64,000 nucleotides of DNA, taken from assembly GCA_017302015.1 (NCBI GenBank), contig JAFLEE010000019.1, positions 3,342-67,341 on the forward strand, given 5' to 3'. This DNA is from Spirochaetota bacterium. GTDB taxonomy: Bacteria > Spirochaetota > UBA12135 > COTS27 > JAFLEE01. The notes under the pieces were generated by a model. It ran no database searches and had not been told where the DNA came from. It saw only the letters and a program-made list of their open reading frames with translations. The position numbers and the translations under genes were made by a program. Of the stretch, positions 49,346 to 58,959 are shown in pieces; positions within the stretch are counted from its first letter, which is position 1, and each line of letters begins with the position of its first letter.

Positions 49346-49602
49346 GCGCCGCAAGGGCCGGTGGTTCGCCGCCCGGCAGGATGCTCCGCCGTGGACCCTT
49401 CGCGCTCCGGTGTATAGCCGTGGAGGTCCGCACATCTCTCCGTCTGCCGGCATGGGGTCGTGACTTCAACATTTCGATTGGGGAATCCAAAGGCTCTTGG
49501 GCTACGGATCACCGCCACCCACGCAACGTGTTTCATGGGATGGAGATTGTCGCGCAGCAGGGAGGTGCTTCCTTAGAGGGTTCTTGGAAAAATGAACGGC
49601 AT

Positions 49603-51216
49603 TTACGGCCTCGCACCCGCGCTGGGTGCGGCGCCTGTAAAGGTCCCCATCTCGCAGCCTGGCAGCGGCTTGCCATCGAGGTAGCGGCTGAGCACGAGCC
49701 CCGCCCCAATGGCCGCGGAGGCCGGATCCGGGGCGAAGTACGGGCCCAATTTGACCCCGTCTACGTACCGGCAATCGCGCTCATTTCCCTCGCCCTCTTT
49801 CCAGGGCGGCCGTCCCCCGACGACGACATTGTTCCGAGAGGTGAAATTGACCGGTATCGCCCCCTTGGATTGGTCCGTGAAATAGCCCCGGTCGGTGACG
49901 ATCAGGTTGTTCAGGAAGTGCCAGCGCGGGATGCCGATGCCGGGGCTCCCGCCCGGGGCGAGCGTATGGAGGACTAGGGCCTCGCGGTGGCCGACGATGG
50001 TGTTCTGGTAAATGTAACCGGAGGCGGTTGAGGCATCCATGCTGAACCAGAAATTGAAGCCGCGGTCGTCTTCCAAGAGGTTGTGGTGGATGTACACGGG
50101 GCCGATCCTGGGCAGTTTGAAGCGGAAACCGCCATGGGTGCGGCGAAACACGTTGTCGTGCACGTGCAGGTTGATCGCTCCGCCGCCGATCTCGATGCCC
50201 GAATCGCGCACGTCTTCGACGGTGTTCCATGCGATTTCCGTGTCTCGCCCCTCCCCATCGCCGATGAGCGGCTTGGCCAGCGTTTCCACCACATGGACGG
50301 TGACGTTGATCCCGTCGAAGGTCTCGCGGATGAAATTGGAGAGGATGCGGTTGCCGGCGCCGGCGGCCTGGAGGGTGATCCCCATCCGGTCGAAATAGCC
50401 GCAGAGTTTGTGGATCTGCCAGACCTCATACTCCCGTTTGATCTCCTCCTTGTTCGTGGCCGCCGGAACCCAGGATTCATAGGAACCCCTCTGGATGGCG
50501 TTGGAGACGATGAGGTTGCTGTGGGCACCCCCGTCGAGGATGATGCCGTGGTGGGAAAAGGAGGCGAGGGTGCAATCGCGCAGCACGCATCCCCGGGCCC
50601 CCGAATCGAACCGCACGGCCTCGAAGGCTCCGGCGAAGGCCAATCCCCGAACGGTCGCCCCGCGCGCCCCCTTGAAATGGAGGGCCGGGGCCCCCGTGGG
50701 CATCCAAGACCAAGTTCGACCGCTTGGATCGGCGCCCCCCAAAGTGACATAGGCGGTTTTCTCCGCCTCGCGCCAGAGCCAGAGCGCCCGGATTTGGGTG
50801 AAGCCCGAACGGGGCGGGCCCTTGGCCAGGAGGGTCTTCCAATGCCAATCCCCCTCGGTTTGCACCCGATCTTCACGCAGGGCCGCGACGATTTTGCCGT
50901 CCACCATCAATTCGTAGGGCTTTTGCTCCAGGGAAGACTTCCATACCCCGGCGCCGATTTCGGGGGCGGGCCCCCATTTGGCCGGGAGTGGCTCGCTCGG
51001 GTCGATCCTGACCTCCCCGTCCCCCACCAGGTGGATCTCTTTTTCCAGTACGATCGGTGCCCGGTATCGCCCCGCGCGCAGGTGGATCACCGCGCCGTCG
51101 ACGGCCCCGGTGATCGCCGAGGAGAGCGATGCATCGGAGTCGACTAGGGCTTCTGCGCTGCCCCAAAGCGCGACGACGACGCAGAAGATGAGGCATCGCC
51201 CCATCGGGACTTTCAC
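49603..51216 (-). CDS. Secreted right-handed parallel beta-helix protein (lyase/epimerase-like)
   Basis: About 537 aa if started at the GTG whose last bases overlap the upstream stop (GTGA); ATG 51204 is the alternative. Signal peptide about 1-23 (GRCLIFCVVVALWGSAEA). Repeated beta-helix coils follow: GCVLRDCTLASFSHHGIILDGG, SNLIVSNAIQ, TEIAWNTVEDVRDSGIEIGG, NLHVHDNVFRRTHGG. This is the fold of pectate lyases, alginate epimerases and PL6-type enzymes; no unique catalytic set can be named. It is translationally coupled to an SDR gene. Confidence 0.75.
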   Translation of the reverse strand: MKVPMGRCLIFCVVVALWGSAEALVDSDASLSSAITGAVDGAVIHLRAGRYRAPIVLEKEIHLVGDGEVRIDPSEPLPAKWGPAPEIGAGVWKSSLEQKPYELMVDGKIVAALREDRVQTEGDWHWKTLLAKGPPRSGFTQIRALWLWREAEKTAYVTLGGADPSGRTWSWMPTGAPALHFKGARGATVRGLAFAGAFEAVRFDSGARGCVLRDCTLASFSHHGIILDGGAHSNLIVSNAIQRGSYESWVPAATNKEEIKREYEVWQIHKLCGYFDRMGITLQAAGAGNRILSNFIRETFDGINVTVHVVETLAKPLIGDGEGRDTEIAWNTVEDVRDSGIEIGGGAINLHVHDNVFRRTHGGFRFKLPRIGPVYIHHNLLEDDRGFNFWFSMDASTASGYIYQNTIVGHREALVLHTLAPGGSPGIGIPRWHFLNNLIVTDRGYFTDQSKGAIPVNFTSRNNVVVGGRPPWKEGEGNERDCRYVDGVKLGPYFAPDPASAAIGAGLVLSRYLDGKPLPGCEMGTFTGAAPSAGARP

Positions 51217-51920
51217 TGCGTAAGCCACGCCATGCTGTCCACATCCACCTGCCGGATGAGCATATGTTCGGGCGCCGAAAAGACCCAGAGGATGACCGAG
51301 GCGACATCCTCCACTTTGAGCATCTTCTCCCGGGCGACCTTGCGGTCTCCCCAATAGGCGCTATCGGTGGCGGAGGGGTTCACCTCGCTCACGCGGATGC
51401 CGAGTTTGAGGGCCTGGTCGGCGAGGCCCAAGCCGACCCCGCGCTGGCCGAATTTGCTGGCGCAATAGAGGGGCGCCGTGGGGTTGGTCTTCTGCCCGGC
51501 GACGGAGACGATATTGACGATATGCCCCGCCTTGGCGGGCTTCATGAGCCGAAGGGCTTCGCGGGTGCAGAGGAAGGTGCCGCGCACGTTGGTATTGAAC
51601 ATCGCCTCGAAGTCGGCGAGTTTGGCTTCGCTCAGGTCGGGCGTGGGGATGCCCAAGCCGGCGTTATTGAGGAGCCCGTCGAGGCGGCCGAATCGCGCGG
51701 CGCAATCGGCGAAGGCCTCGGCGACGGAAGCTTCATCGGAAACGTCGCAGACGCGGGTGGCGAGGTTCGGGGTGGGGCGCTCCCGCTTGAGGGCCTCCAA
51801 TTTGGAGGGGTCGCGCCCGATGCCGAAGACTTTCGCCCCCGCCGCAAGGAGCGAAAGGGTCGTGGCTTTCCCGATGCCGCTTCCGGCTCCGGTGATGAAA
51901 AAAACTTTTTGATCGATCAT
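51213..51920 (-). CDS. Short-chain dehydrogenase/reductase
   Basis: 235 aa from the ATG preceded by AGAGGCACCC, the same leader as the GH105 operon. Cofactor motif TGAGSGIGKA (10-19), LLNNAGLGIP, catalytic Ser in VSVAGQKT and Tyr-Lys in YCASKFG. It probably reduces or oxidises a keto-uronate or sugar; alginate-type 4-deoxy-hexoseulose uronate reductases are also SDRs, but the substrate is not visible. It begins an operon with the secreted beta-helix protein. Confidence 0.85.
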   Translation of the reverse strand: MIDQKVFFITGAGSGIGKATTLSLLAAGAKVFGIGRDPSKLEALKRERPTPNLATRVCDVSDEASVAEAFADCAARFGRLDGLLNNAGLGIPTPDLSEAKLADFEAMFNTNVRGTFLCTREALRLMKPAKAGHIVNIVSVAGQKTNPTAPLYCASKFGQRGVGLGLADQALKLGIRVSEVNPSATDSAYWGDRKVAREKMLKVEDVASVILWVFSAPEHMLIRQVDVDSMAWLTQ

Positions 51921-51933
51921 GGGTGCCTCTTTG

Positions 51934-51971
51934 TTTATCAAGGATAAATAATAAATATCACTATGATACAT
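51934..51971 (-). promoter_or_regulatory. Palindromic operator candidates upstream of the SDR gene
   Basis: TTTATC-AAG-GATAAA (51934-51948) is a perfect inverted repeat and TATCA-CTA-TGATA (51956-51968) a second, with centres 21 bp apart. TGATACAT (51964-51971) recurs inverted as ATGTATCA at 49105-49112 before the GH105 operon. Confidence 0.45.
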
Positions 51972-52135
51972 TATAGGTCGTAGATTTGGAGAAGTCAATG
52001 TGCGTCAAAATCCAGACGGCGGACCCTACCGCATACGAGGATTGGGTCGTAAGATTCCATCCTAAACAATGAGAGCGGATTTTGCCAATCCAGCGTCGCG
52101 CGGGCCCTACGGACCCCCGGAGAAACGGTGAACCC

Positions 52136-54346
52136 ATGAAAATCGGAAACGAATCCTTCTTCCTCCAATGCTCGGATCATACGGGAGCCCTGGAATCCTG
52201 CAGGGTGGATGGGCAAGAACTCCTGGCCCAGGCTCCCCGGCCCCCGTGCCTATTCCGCATCGGCGTCCTTGATCACGCGGGGAATCAGGCGATCCACGGT
52301 TCCAACGAAGCGGCTTCGATTTCGGCGGGGCCGACGTCGGAGGCCGGTGTGGAATGGGCGTTCCGGGATGTGGCGGGGCTCGGTCTGGACCTCGCCGTTT
52401 CGGTGCGCTTCGATGCGGCCGCGCAGACGATCTCGTTCACGTGGTCCCTCGAGAACCGGGGAGACCGGCTCGTGGAATGGATCCAACTCCCCATCCTCAC
52501 GGTGCCCGATCGGCTCGGCTATGGTCCGGGCGAACCGAAGCTATTCTGGCCGGGCAACGAGGGCTGCCTCATCGGCGATCTGGGTCTGCGGGAGAATTCC
52601 TGGAGGCCCTACACGCCCGTGGGCTATCCGGCCCGGGGAGCGGGGGGCTATTATCCCGGGGCGGCGCCCATGCAATTCATGGCCTACCTCGGGGAGCGCG
52701 CGGGGCTCTATGTCGCCACCCATGACCCGGCCTGCGGGACCAAAGAGATCGATTACCTGCGGGGGGAAGGCGGGGTCGACCTCATCTTCAAGGTTTTTCC
52801 CGGGGCCCTGGGCCGGGGAAAGCACGCCCTCGGCTATCCGCTCGTTCTCGCTCCGTGCACTGCGGATTGGGTGGACGCCGCGGAGCGCTACCGCCGCTGG
52901 GTGCAATCGGGCACGGTGGCCCTGCCGCCCCGCCTGGCGGAAAACACCGCGCTCCCGGATTGGGTGAAGGATTCCCCCGTCGTGGTCACCTATCCCGTGC
53001 GGGGGAACGGCCACCACGGCTATAAATCTTTTCCGAACGAATTCTTTCCATATACACGGGCGCTCCCCCACCTGGACCGATTGGCGAAGGAGTGGAACGC
53101 ACCCCTCTTGGCCCTCCTCATGCAGTGGGAGGGTACCGCTCCCTGGGCCCCTCCCTACGTGTGGCCGCCCTTGGGCGGGGAAAGGGTTCTGGCCGAGTTC
53201 ACCGAAGCGCTCCACGAGAGGGGCCACCGCCTCGGGCTCTATTGCTCGGGCACCGCGTGGACGAATTGGGCCGGCACCGGCGACGGAACCTACCGCCGCG
53301 ACAAGCAATTCGAGGAGGAGGGCCTCGCCTCGGCCATGTGCGCCGGCCCCCGGGGGGAACTCGGTTGCCTCATCTGCAACCACGAGTCCATCCGATTCGG
53401 CTTTGATATGTGCACCCATGCGCCGTTCACCCGTCGGGTGATGGCCGAAGAGGCGCGCAAGATGGCAGCCGCGAAGGTCGACTATATCCAACTACTCGAC
53501 CAGAACCACGGCGGGGCCAGTTACGGCTGCTATTCGAAGGACCACGGCCATCCCGGGGCCCACGGGCCTTGGCAGCAGGGCTCCATGAAGGACCTGCTCG
53601 CGGGGGTGAAAAAGGCCATGGCCGAGACCGGCAACGAGAGCGTACTCGGCTGCGAGTCGGCCGCCGCCGAACCCTACTTGGCGGAACTCCCCCTCAACGA
53701 CCTCCGCTACAACATCAATTGGGCCGAGTTCGGCATGCCCGTGCCGGCCTTCGCCTACGTCTACCACGAGTACGTGAATAATTTTTCCGGGAACCAAGTG
53801 GGGATCACCGAGTTCTTCCTCCCCGCCGAGAACCCCTGGCACCACACCCTGCGCATGGCCTACTCTTTCATCGCGGGTGACCTCCTGGCGGTGGTCCTGA
53901 AATCAGGCGGGGAACTGCATTGGGCCTGGTGCTGCCGCTGGAACGAGGAGGCCCCCGAGCAGAAGCCCTTAGTCGATTTCGTCGGGCTCCTTAACCGCTG
54001 GCGCCGCGGAGCCGCCCGGGAGTACCTCGTCCACGGGCGCATGGAAAAGCCCCACCCCATCTCCGGCATGAAGACGGTGACCCTGCGCCATATCCGCGGT
54101 TCCACCTTCCCCCATGATTCGGTCCTCACCAGCGCGTGGCGAAGCCCGACGGGCCGGTGCGCCCAAATCCTGTGCAATTACCTCCCCGAGGCTCAGCGCG
54201 TGAAGCTCCTGCTCCCCGCGGGAACGCGCACCCAGACGACGGTGAGCGAATATGGGAACCCCTTCGGCCCGGTGTCGGCGCCGGAGGGCGGCTTGCCCCT
54301 GGAACTCCCGCCGTTCTCCGCGGCGATGGTGGAATGGGGCGGGTGA
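52136..54346 (+). CDS. DUF6259-type putative glycoside hydrolase
   Basis: 736 aa from ATG 52136 (GGTGA upstream). No signal peptide. An N-terminal beta-sandwich (about 1-265) is followed by a TIM barrel (LLALLMQWEGTAPWAPPYVW; HRLGLYCSGTAWTNWAG; KVDYIQLLDQNHGGASYGCY; SVLGCESAAAEPYLAEL) and a C-terminal beta domain. The arrangement recalls alpha-galactosidase-like barrels and the DUF6259 family, where D473-type residues in LLDQN and E in GCESA would be catalytic. Substrate unknown. It is divergent from the SDR/beta-helix pair. Confidence 0.65.
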   Translation: MKIGNESFFLQCSDHTGALESCRVDGQELLAQAPRPPCLFRIGVLDHAGNQAIHGSNEAASISAGPTSEAGVEWAFRDVAGLGLDLAVSVRFDAAAQTISFTWSLENRGDRLVEWIQLPILTVPDRLGYGPGEPKLFWPGNEGCLIGDLGLRENSWRPYTPVGYPARGAGGYYPGAAPMQFMAYLGERAGLYVATHDPACGTKEIDYLRGEGGVDLIFKVFPGALGRGKHALGYPLVLAPCTADWVDAAERYRRWVQSGTVALPPRLAENTALPDWVKDSPVVVTYPVRGNGHHGYKSFPNEFFPYTRALPHLDRLAKEWNAPLLALLMQWEGTAPWAPPYVWPPLGGERVLAEFTEALHERGHRLGLYCSGTAWTNWAGTGDGTYRRDKQFEEEGLASAMCAGPRGELGCLICNHESIRFGFDMCTHAPFTRRVMAEEARKMAAAKVDYIQLLDQNHGGASYGCYSKDHGHPGAHGPWQQGSMKDLLAGVKKAMAETGNESVLGCESAAAEPYLAELPLNDLRYNINWAEFGMPVPAFAYVYHEYVNNFSGNQVGITEFFLPAENPWHHTLRMAYSFIAGDLLAVVLKSGGELHWAWCCRWNEEAPEQKPLVDFVGLLNRWRRGAAREYLVHGRMEKPHPISGMKTVTLRHIRGSTFPHDSVLTSAWRSPTGRCAQILCNYLPEAQRVKLLLPAGTRTQTTVSEYGNPFGPVSAPEGGLPLELPPFSAAMVEWGG

Positions 54347-54517
54347 GGGGGGGGCGGATCTGAGGGCTGGTGCAGCGCTGGCCCGCTCTTTGTGCCATTT
54401 TTCCTGCGCCGCGGCGCTTGCCGCCGAGAAGGGCGGGCGTTTCGGGTAGGTGTCAGGGCGCAAGGGCCTGTCCCCGGGAGCGGATTTCGGGCAAAATAGG
54501 CACCATTCGGAGGCACC

Positions 54518-55690
54518 ATGCACCTGCTATTGCGGAGTTCGTGGCAGAACGTGAATATCGGCGATGTGGCCCACACGCCGGGGGTCCTGGCCCTGTTGGA
54601 AAAGGCGATCCCAGGGCTCGAGGTGACCCTCTGGCCCAACCCCCTCGAACCCGAGGTGAAGGCGATGATCGTCAAACGCTTCCCCCGGCTCCATCTGGCC
54701 GAGACTCCCGCCGAGAAAAAGCGGGCCCTTCGCGATTGCGGCTTCTTCCTCCACGGCTCCGGCCCCTATCTGGTGGGTTGGCGGGAACTCAACCAGTGGG
54801 CGGAGGAGACCGGAAAGCCCTTCGGCGTTTTCGGCATCACGTTGGCGCGCCCCGCCGACCCGGGGCGAATGCCCGAGCACGAGGCGATGTACCGGCACCT
54901 GCCCGAGGCCGACTTCGTGTACTACCGCGATTCGCCTTCCCTCGACGCCGCGCGCGCCATGGGCCTCGCCTCGAGGCATGACGGGTTCGGCCCCGACGGC
55001 GCCTTCTCGGTGGACCTCGCCAACGCGCCGGCCGCCGAGGCTTTCACGCGCACCCATGGGCTGGAAAAGGGGAAGTTCTTGTGCTGCATCCCCAAGCTCC
55101 GGTTCACCCCCTACTGGATCCTCCACCCCGAGCAGGCCTTCGACCCGGCCAAGCACGCGCGCAACGAGGCCATGAAAGAGAACGACCATGAGCCCTTGCG
55201 CCGGGCGATCCGATCCGTGGTCGCCGAGGGGGGGATGAAAATCCTCCTCTGCCCCGAGGACCGCACCCAGATGCGGGTGGGGAAGGAACTCCTCTACGAT
55301 CGCCTGGAGCCGGAGGTGCGGGAGCGGGTGGTGTGGCGCCCGGATCACTGGCTCACGGACGAAGCGTTGAGCACCTACCGCTTGAGCGCCGGGCTCTTCG
55401 GCCATGAACAGCACAGCCCCATCATGGCCATCGGCGCGGGCATCCCCGCCTGCGTGGGACGCTGGGCCGAACAGACCACCAAGGGCTTCATGTGGAAAGA
55501 TATCGGCCTGGGGGATTGGCTCTTCGACCTGGATGCCGAATCGGACCGGGCGCGCTACCCCGATGCCGTGCTGGAGATCGCGCGGAATCCGGCGGCAGCG
55601 ACCGAAAAGGCCCTCGCCGCGCGCGCCCGGGTCCGGGAAGCCCAAGCGGGGATGATCGCGAGCCTGAAGGCCTCGTTGGGGTCCCACTGA
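54518..55690 (+). CDS. Polysaccharide pyruvyl transferase family protein
   Basis: 390 aa. The family's N-terminal NIGD motif is present (WQNVNIGDVAHTPG), followed by FFLHGSGPYLVGW, GKPFGVFGITLARP and later LLCPEDRTQMRVGKE and SAGLFGHEQHSPIMAIGAGIP, the GT-B-like second half. Members move pyruvate from phosphoenolpyruvate to surface sugars, though some homologues do other work. AGGC-rich leader with GGAGG six bases before the ATG. Single gene here with no glycosyltransferases around it, which is unusual for exopolysaccharide synthesis. Confidence 0.8.
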   Translation: MHLLLRSSWQNVNIGDVAHTPGVLALLEKAIPGLEVTLWPNPLEPEVKAMIVKRFPRLHLAETPAEKKRALRDCGFFLHGSGPYLVGWRELNQWAEETGKPFGVFGITLARPADPGRMPEHEAMYRHLPEADFVYYRDSPSLDAARAMGLASRHDGFGPDGAFSVDLANAPAAEAFTRTHGLEKGKFLCCIPKLRFTPYWILHPEQAFDPAKHARNEAMKENDHEPLRRAIRSVVAEGGMKILLCPEDRTQMRVGKELLYDRLEPEVRERVVWRPDHWLTDEALSTYRLSAGLFGHEQHSPIMAIGAGIPACVGRWAEQTTKGFMWKDIGLGDWLFDLDAESDRARYPDAVLEIARNPAAATEKALAARARVREAQAGMIASLKASLGSH

Positions 55691-55709
55691 GGCGAAGGCC
55701 CGGCCGCCC

Positions 55710-58241
55710 TCATTTGGGGATTTCCAGGCGCAGTCCCGGACCCTCCTCCGAAATGGCGGCCATGCCCCCGATCGCCTTGGCGTAGGCGAAGAAGTCGGCC
55801 ACATCGGGCGACCGCTCGAATCCCGGCGGACGCTTCGTCTCTTCGGCGCCCATCTCGAAGACGATGGCCTTCCCGGGCCCCTTGGCGATGGTCGAGACGC
55901 GGATGACATGCCCGCGCCGCTCGATGGCATACAGGGCGGCGAGGCCCGCGTAGAGGCCATGGCGAAGATAGGTCTGGTCCGCGGTCACCGAGAGTTTCTC
56001 ATCCCCCATCACGAAGGCGTTCGATTCGGTGCCCCAAACGCGCATCGCCTTGGCGGTCACGAACTCGAGGAGGGCCTTCACGAAAAACGTCTCGGGAACG
56101 AGGAAGGGGACGGCGCCGGGCGAGGACCTTTCGAAATGGGCGGGGAACGCTCCCGAAGCCAGCCGCGTCTGGTCGGCCTTGGCTTCGGCCACCCAGGGGG
56201 GCGGGGCCCCCAATCGCAGGGCCAGCTGGGCTTCGTAGAGGGAATCGGGGGTCACGGCGCTTCCCAGCGACTCCAAACATTCCAGGTGGTCTTCGTTGAA
56301 CCGGGCCCGCTGACCGTGGAGCCCCACGATGATGGGGTTGTAGAACACATCGGCCCCGTCGTTTTTCCAGAAATCGTAGGTGGGCCCCGAGGGGCCGTCC
56401 TTCTTCCGCCCGTGGTCGAGGTTCCACACCACCATTTTCCCGAGGTGCTGGGGGAAGTCGCGCAGCCCCCCGGTGGACCCGTAGAGGGAACCCCCGTCGA
56501 TGCGGTCATAGAGCGAGAGGAAGGGCCGCCCGCTATGGCTGTCGAGGGGCTCCTCCGGGCCGATTTGGCAGCGCCAGAACACGGTGCCCACGGCCTTCTG
56601 GCTCACGCTGGGCCCGTGGATAAAATGGGCCCGGTCGTCCATCAGCCCCCCCAAGACTCCATGGGTGTAATAATTCACCCGGGGGATATGGTGCCCGGGG
56701 TTCCCGAGTATGAAGAGGTTGAGCATGGAAACCGACGACGAGAGGTTCACGCTGACCGTCTGGCTCACGTCGGTGAACGAGCATCGCCGGACCCAGGCGT
56801 TGGCGACCCCCTTCATCTTGAGGGGGGACCAGCCCGAATCCTCCAAGTCGTTGCGATGATGGACCACCCGGTTATGGGCGTTCCCCATGAACGCGAGATC
56901 CTCGAAGCCCAATTCGGCGATGGGCGCGTGGGGCTTGAGCACCCAACCCGCCCCCGCCTTCACCGGGTAGCGCAGGGGTTCCTCGAGGTAGACGAGATCG
57001 CCCTCGATGCCGCGGATCTGGTGGATCTCCCCCGTCATGGGGGACTTCCTGAAGTTGAGCCAATCCGCGTCGGGTTCATGGGGAGCGATCATCGCGAGGA
57101 GGACCTCGATGTTCTCGTTCATGAGGAAGAAATAGCCGCCCTTCTTCAGGCTCCGGGGATCCGAGACCCGCAGGGCCAGGGGGTTTTCGGCAAGCGTCCC
57201 CGTGACCTCCGCCAGGGTCGGACGTCCGGTAAGGGGCGCTTCTTCGGCCGGCGATTGGGCGTAGAAGACCGTGTCGCCCAGGTGGTAATGGCGGGGGTCC
57301 ATGGGGCCGACGCCGGTCTCGAAGGGATGGATTTGGTGGATGATGGATCCGCCTTCCCCGCAGCCCTCGCCCTTCAGCACGATCCCCCCGCGTCGGATGT
57401 ACAGGGTCTTGCGGAGGTCCATGCGCGCATTGACGAGGTAGCGCCCCCGGGGGAAGAAGACCACCCCGCCCCCGGCCCCTTCGGCGGCGGCGATCGTCCG
57501 TTGGATGGCTTCGCCGTCGTCCGCGAGGTCATCGGGCTTCGCCCCGAAATCGGTGACGGGGAAGCGCCTTCCGCGCGCTTCGGGCAAGCTGCGCCCATGG
57601 TCGTATCCGGCGTAGGAGAAATCCGGGAGGAGCAGATCCTGTCCCTTCACCTTCGCCCGGGCGAACGCATCGAAGGCCGCCGAGGGTTTCGCGGCCGTGG
57701 AAGGGGCCGCGGGCCACGACTGGCGAACCCCGGGCGGGATGAGGGTGTCGAAGCGGTCCCCGTCGAGGGGCACGATGACCAGCAGGTGGGGGATGGCGAA
57801 GCGCCCCCCTTCCAAGCCCGGATGGCCGGGAATCCGCACCGGTCCCGCTTGGAACACGGCGCGATAGATCGAATCGGATAGACCGCCCTTGCCGAGGGAC
57901 CAGGCGGCGGTGAAGCCCGTGGCGATCCAGGGCTCGGGCAACTCCACCTCGCCCACCCGCGCGGCGAACAGGTACACGGCCGCCGGCGATTTCAACGCGA
58001 GGGAGTACCCGGCGAAGGCCAGATCCGACTTGCCGCGGCCCACCGCCACCGTGGTTTGCCCCAGGAGTTGGGGCGGGCAGGCTTTCAGGGCGGTCGCCAA
58101 GCCCGTGCACCGGGCCGTGCCCGTGGCCAGGGCCTCGATCTTCCCGCGGGTTTCGGCGGGCAGGACGAGATCGGCCTCGGGGTAGGGGTTCGGAAACGCC
58201 CAGGCGATGAGGAGGGGAGCCAACCAATGGAAGGTTTTCAT
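55710..58241 (-). CDS. Secreted pectate-lyase-fold protein with DUF4955
   Basis: 843 aa from ATG 58241. Signal peptide about 1-19 (MKTFHWLAPLLIAWAFPNPY). The pectate-lyase superfamily start is FPVTDFGAKPDDLADDGEAI with GGGVVFFPRGRYLV; beta-helix coils run to about 560, and the DUF4955-type C-terminal half includes MVVWNLDHGRKKDGPSGPTY and FWKNDGADVFYNP. Such proteins act on pectin-like or other uronic polymers, by fold. No neighbour on the same strand, and convergent with the pyruvyltransferase gene. Confidence 0.75.
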   Translation of the reverse strand: MKTFHWLAPLLIAWAFPNPYPEADLVLPAETRGKIEALATGTARCTGLATALKACPPQLLGQTTVAVGRGKSDLAFAGYSLALKSPAAVYLFAARVGEVELPEPWIATGFTAAWSLGKGGLSDSIYRAVFQAGPVRIPGHPGLEGGRFAIPHLLVIVPLDGDRFDTLIPPGVRQSWPAAPSTAAKPSAAFDAFARAKVKGQDLLLPDFSYAGYDHGRSLPEARGRRFPVTDFGAKPDDLADDGEAIQRTIAAAEGAGGGVVFFPRGRYLVNARMDLRKTLYIRRGGIVLKGEGCGEGGSIIHQIHPFETGVGPMDPRHYHLGDTVFYAQSPAEEAPLTGRPTLAEVTGTLAENPLALRVSDPRSLKKGGYFFLMNENIEVLLAMIAPHEPDADWLNFRKSPMTGEIHQIRGIEGDLVYLEEPLRYPVKAGAGWVLKPHAPIAELGFEDLAFMGNAHNRVVHHRNDLEDSGWSPLKMKGVANAWVRRCSFTDVSQTVSVNLSSSVSMLNLFILGNPGHHIPRVNYYTHGVLGGLMDDRAHFIHGPSVSQKAVGTVFWRCQIGPEEPLDSHSGRPFLSLYDRIDGGSLYGSTGGLRDFPQHLGKMVVWNLDHGRKKDGPSGPTYDFWKNDGADVFYNPIIVGLHGQRARFNEDHLECLESLGSAVTPDSLYEAQLALRLGAPPPWVAEAKADQTRLASGAFPAHFERSSPGAVPFLVPETFFVKALLEFVTAKAMRVWGTESNAFVMGDEKLSVTADQTYLRHGLYAGLAALYAIERRGHVIRVSTIAKGPGKAIVFEMGAEETKRPPGFERSPDVADFFAYAKAIGGMAAISEEGPGLRLEIPK

Positions 58242-58476
58242 CCCCCTATCATACCGCGACAACGTCGATCGAGGCAGATCCTGCAAGACGCGTTTCCGGA
58301 CCGAGTCCTGGAATTCCGCCTCAGTGTCGGTGTGCGCCCACGTTTACGGGCGGTCGATGGTCCCAAAAGCCGCCCCGGTGAATGTGCCGCCCTTCGTCTC
58401 ACCGTCGCCGGCAAGGGATCCTATGTGGAGGAGGGGATGGATAGGGGACCGAAAAAAATGGACCGCGCGGAAGAAT

Positions 58477-58498
58477 CATCCCGCGCCCGCGCGGGATG
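58477..58498 (-). terminator. Perfect 9-bp hairpin after the small W-repeat gene
   Basis: CATCCCGCG (58477-58485) pairs perfectly with CGCGGGATG (58490-58498) around CCCG. It lies 34 bp past the stop of the small gene on the minus strand. A T-run follows about 16 bases later on that strand. Confidence 0.45.
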
Positions 58499-58531
58499 AG
58501 GCCCCGGTCCGTCGGCGGCCCAGCCTATTCT

Positions 58532-58774
58532 TTATTGATCCTCGAACGCGTCCCAGATCTGCTGGGTGAAGCCCAGGCCCGCGGCCGCCTTCTGTTGGGA
58601 ATGCGTGAGGCGCTCCCAATTCTGCGAGGCGGTGTCCGGGACGTTTTCCTGGCTATCCCACACCTCTTCGTTCCAGCCGAGGGCGCTCCAAAGGTCCTGC
58701 TCCTCGTGGGAGAGGTCGCGCCAATAGCAGTCTTCCCAGACCATCGGGTCTCCCTTCATATCGCGCACGGCCAT
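58532..58774 (-). CDS. Small Trp-rich protein with duplicated W..L..LGW motif
   Basis: 80 aa from the ATG with GGGGAG six bases upstream; an upstream frame (to 58840) is open but lacks a ribosome site. Two related units are visible: YWRDLSHEEQDLWSALGWNE followed by EVWD, and NWERLTHSQQKAAAGLGFTQ followed by QIWD. Short proteins with this W-L-Q-A-LG-W pattern occur in various bacteria and algae; no function is known to me. Acidic, soluble, no signal peptide. It stands alone. Confidence 0.65.
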   Translation of the reverse strand: MAVRDMKGDPMVWEDCYWRDLSHEEQDLWSALGWNEEVWDSQENVPDTASQNWERLTHSQQKAAAGLGFTQQIWDAFEDQ

Positions 58775-58959
58775 GGGCAACTCCCCCTCGAACGGGTCGA
58801 GGTTTCTGGCCGGTTTCATCGGACCGGCCGGTGTAGACAATACAACGCGGAAGCGGGTCTTGGCAAGGGGGAAAAAGGCGCGTCGTTCCCACAGGGGCGC
58901 CGAAGCGGAGGGCCGCCGCCTCGGCGGTCCGGGGAAGGTCTCGGGGATGGACGCTTCCC

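Larger units (their letters stand above)
49094..49602. other. Gene-free spacer with promoter and tandem hairpins
   Basis: Between the GH105 start and the 3' end of the beta-helix gene. It holds the AT-rich promoter region (49100-49195) and the 60-bp tandem repeat (49197-49345). About 250 bp follow in which I see no gene; several frames are open here but repeat or have no family resemblance. Confidence 0.6.

Noticed and set aside
49167-49536. Minus-strand ORFs with a 20-residue repeat over the 60-bp tandem
   Set aside because: The repeat length is a multiple of three so any frame repeats; compensated DNA stems explain the pattern better than a protein.
49381-49977. 198-codon plus-strand ORF spanning the spacer and the beta-helix 3' end
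   Set aside because: Half of it is antisense to the beta-helix gene, and the rest has no family resemblance.
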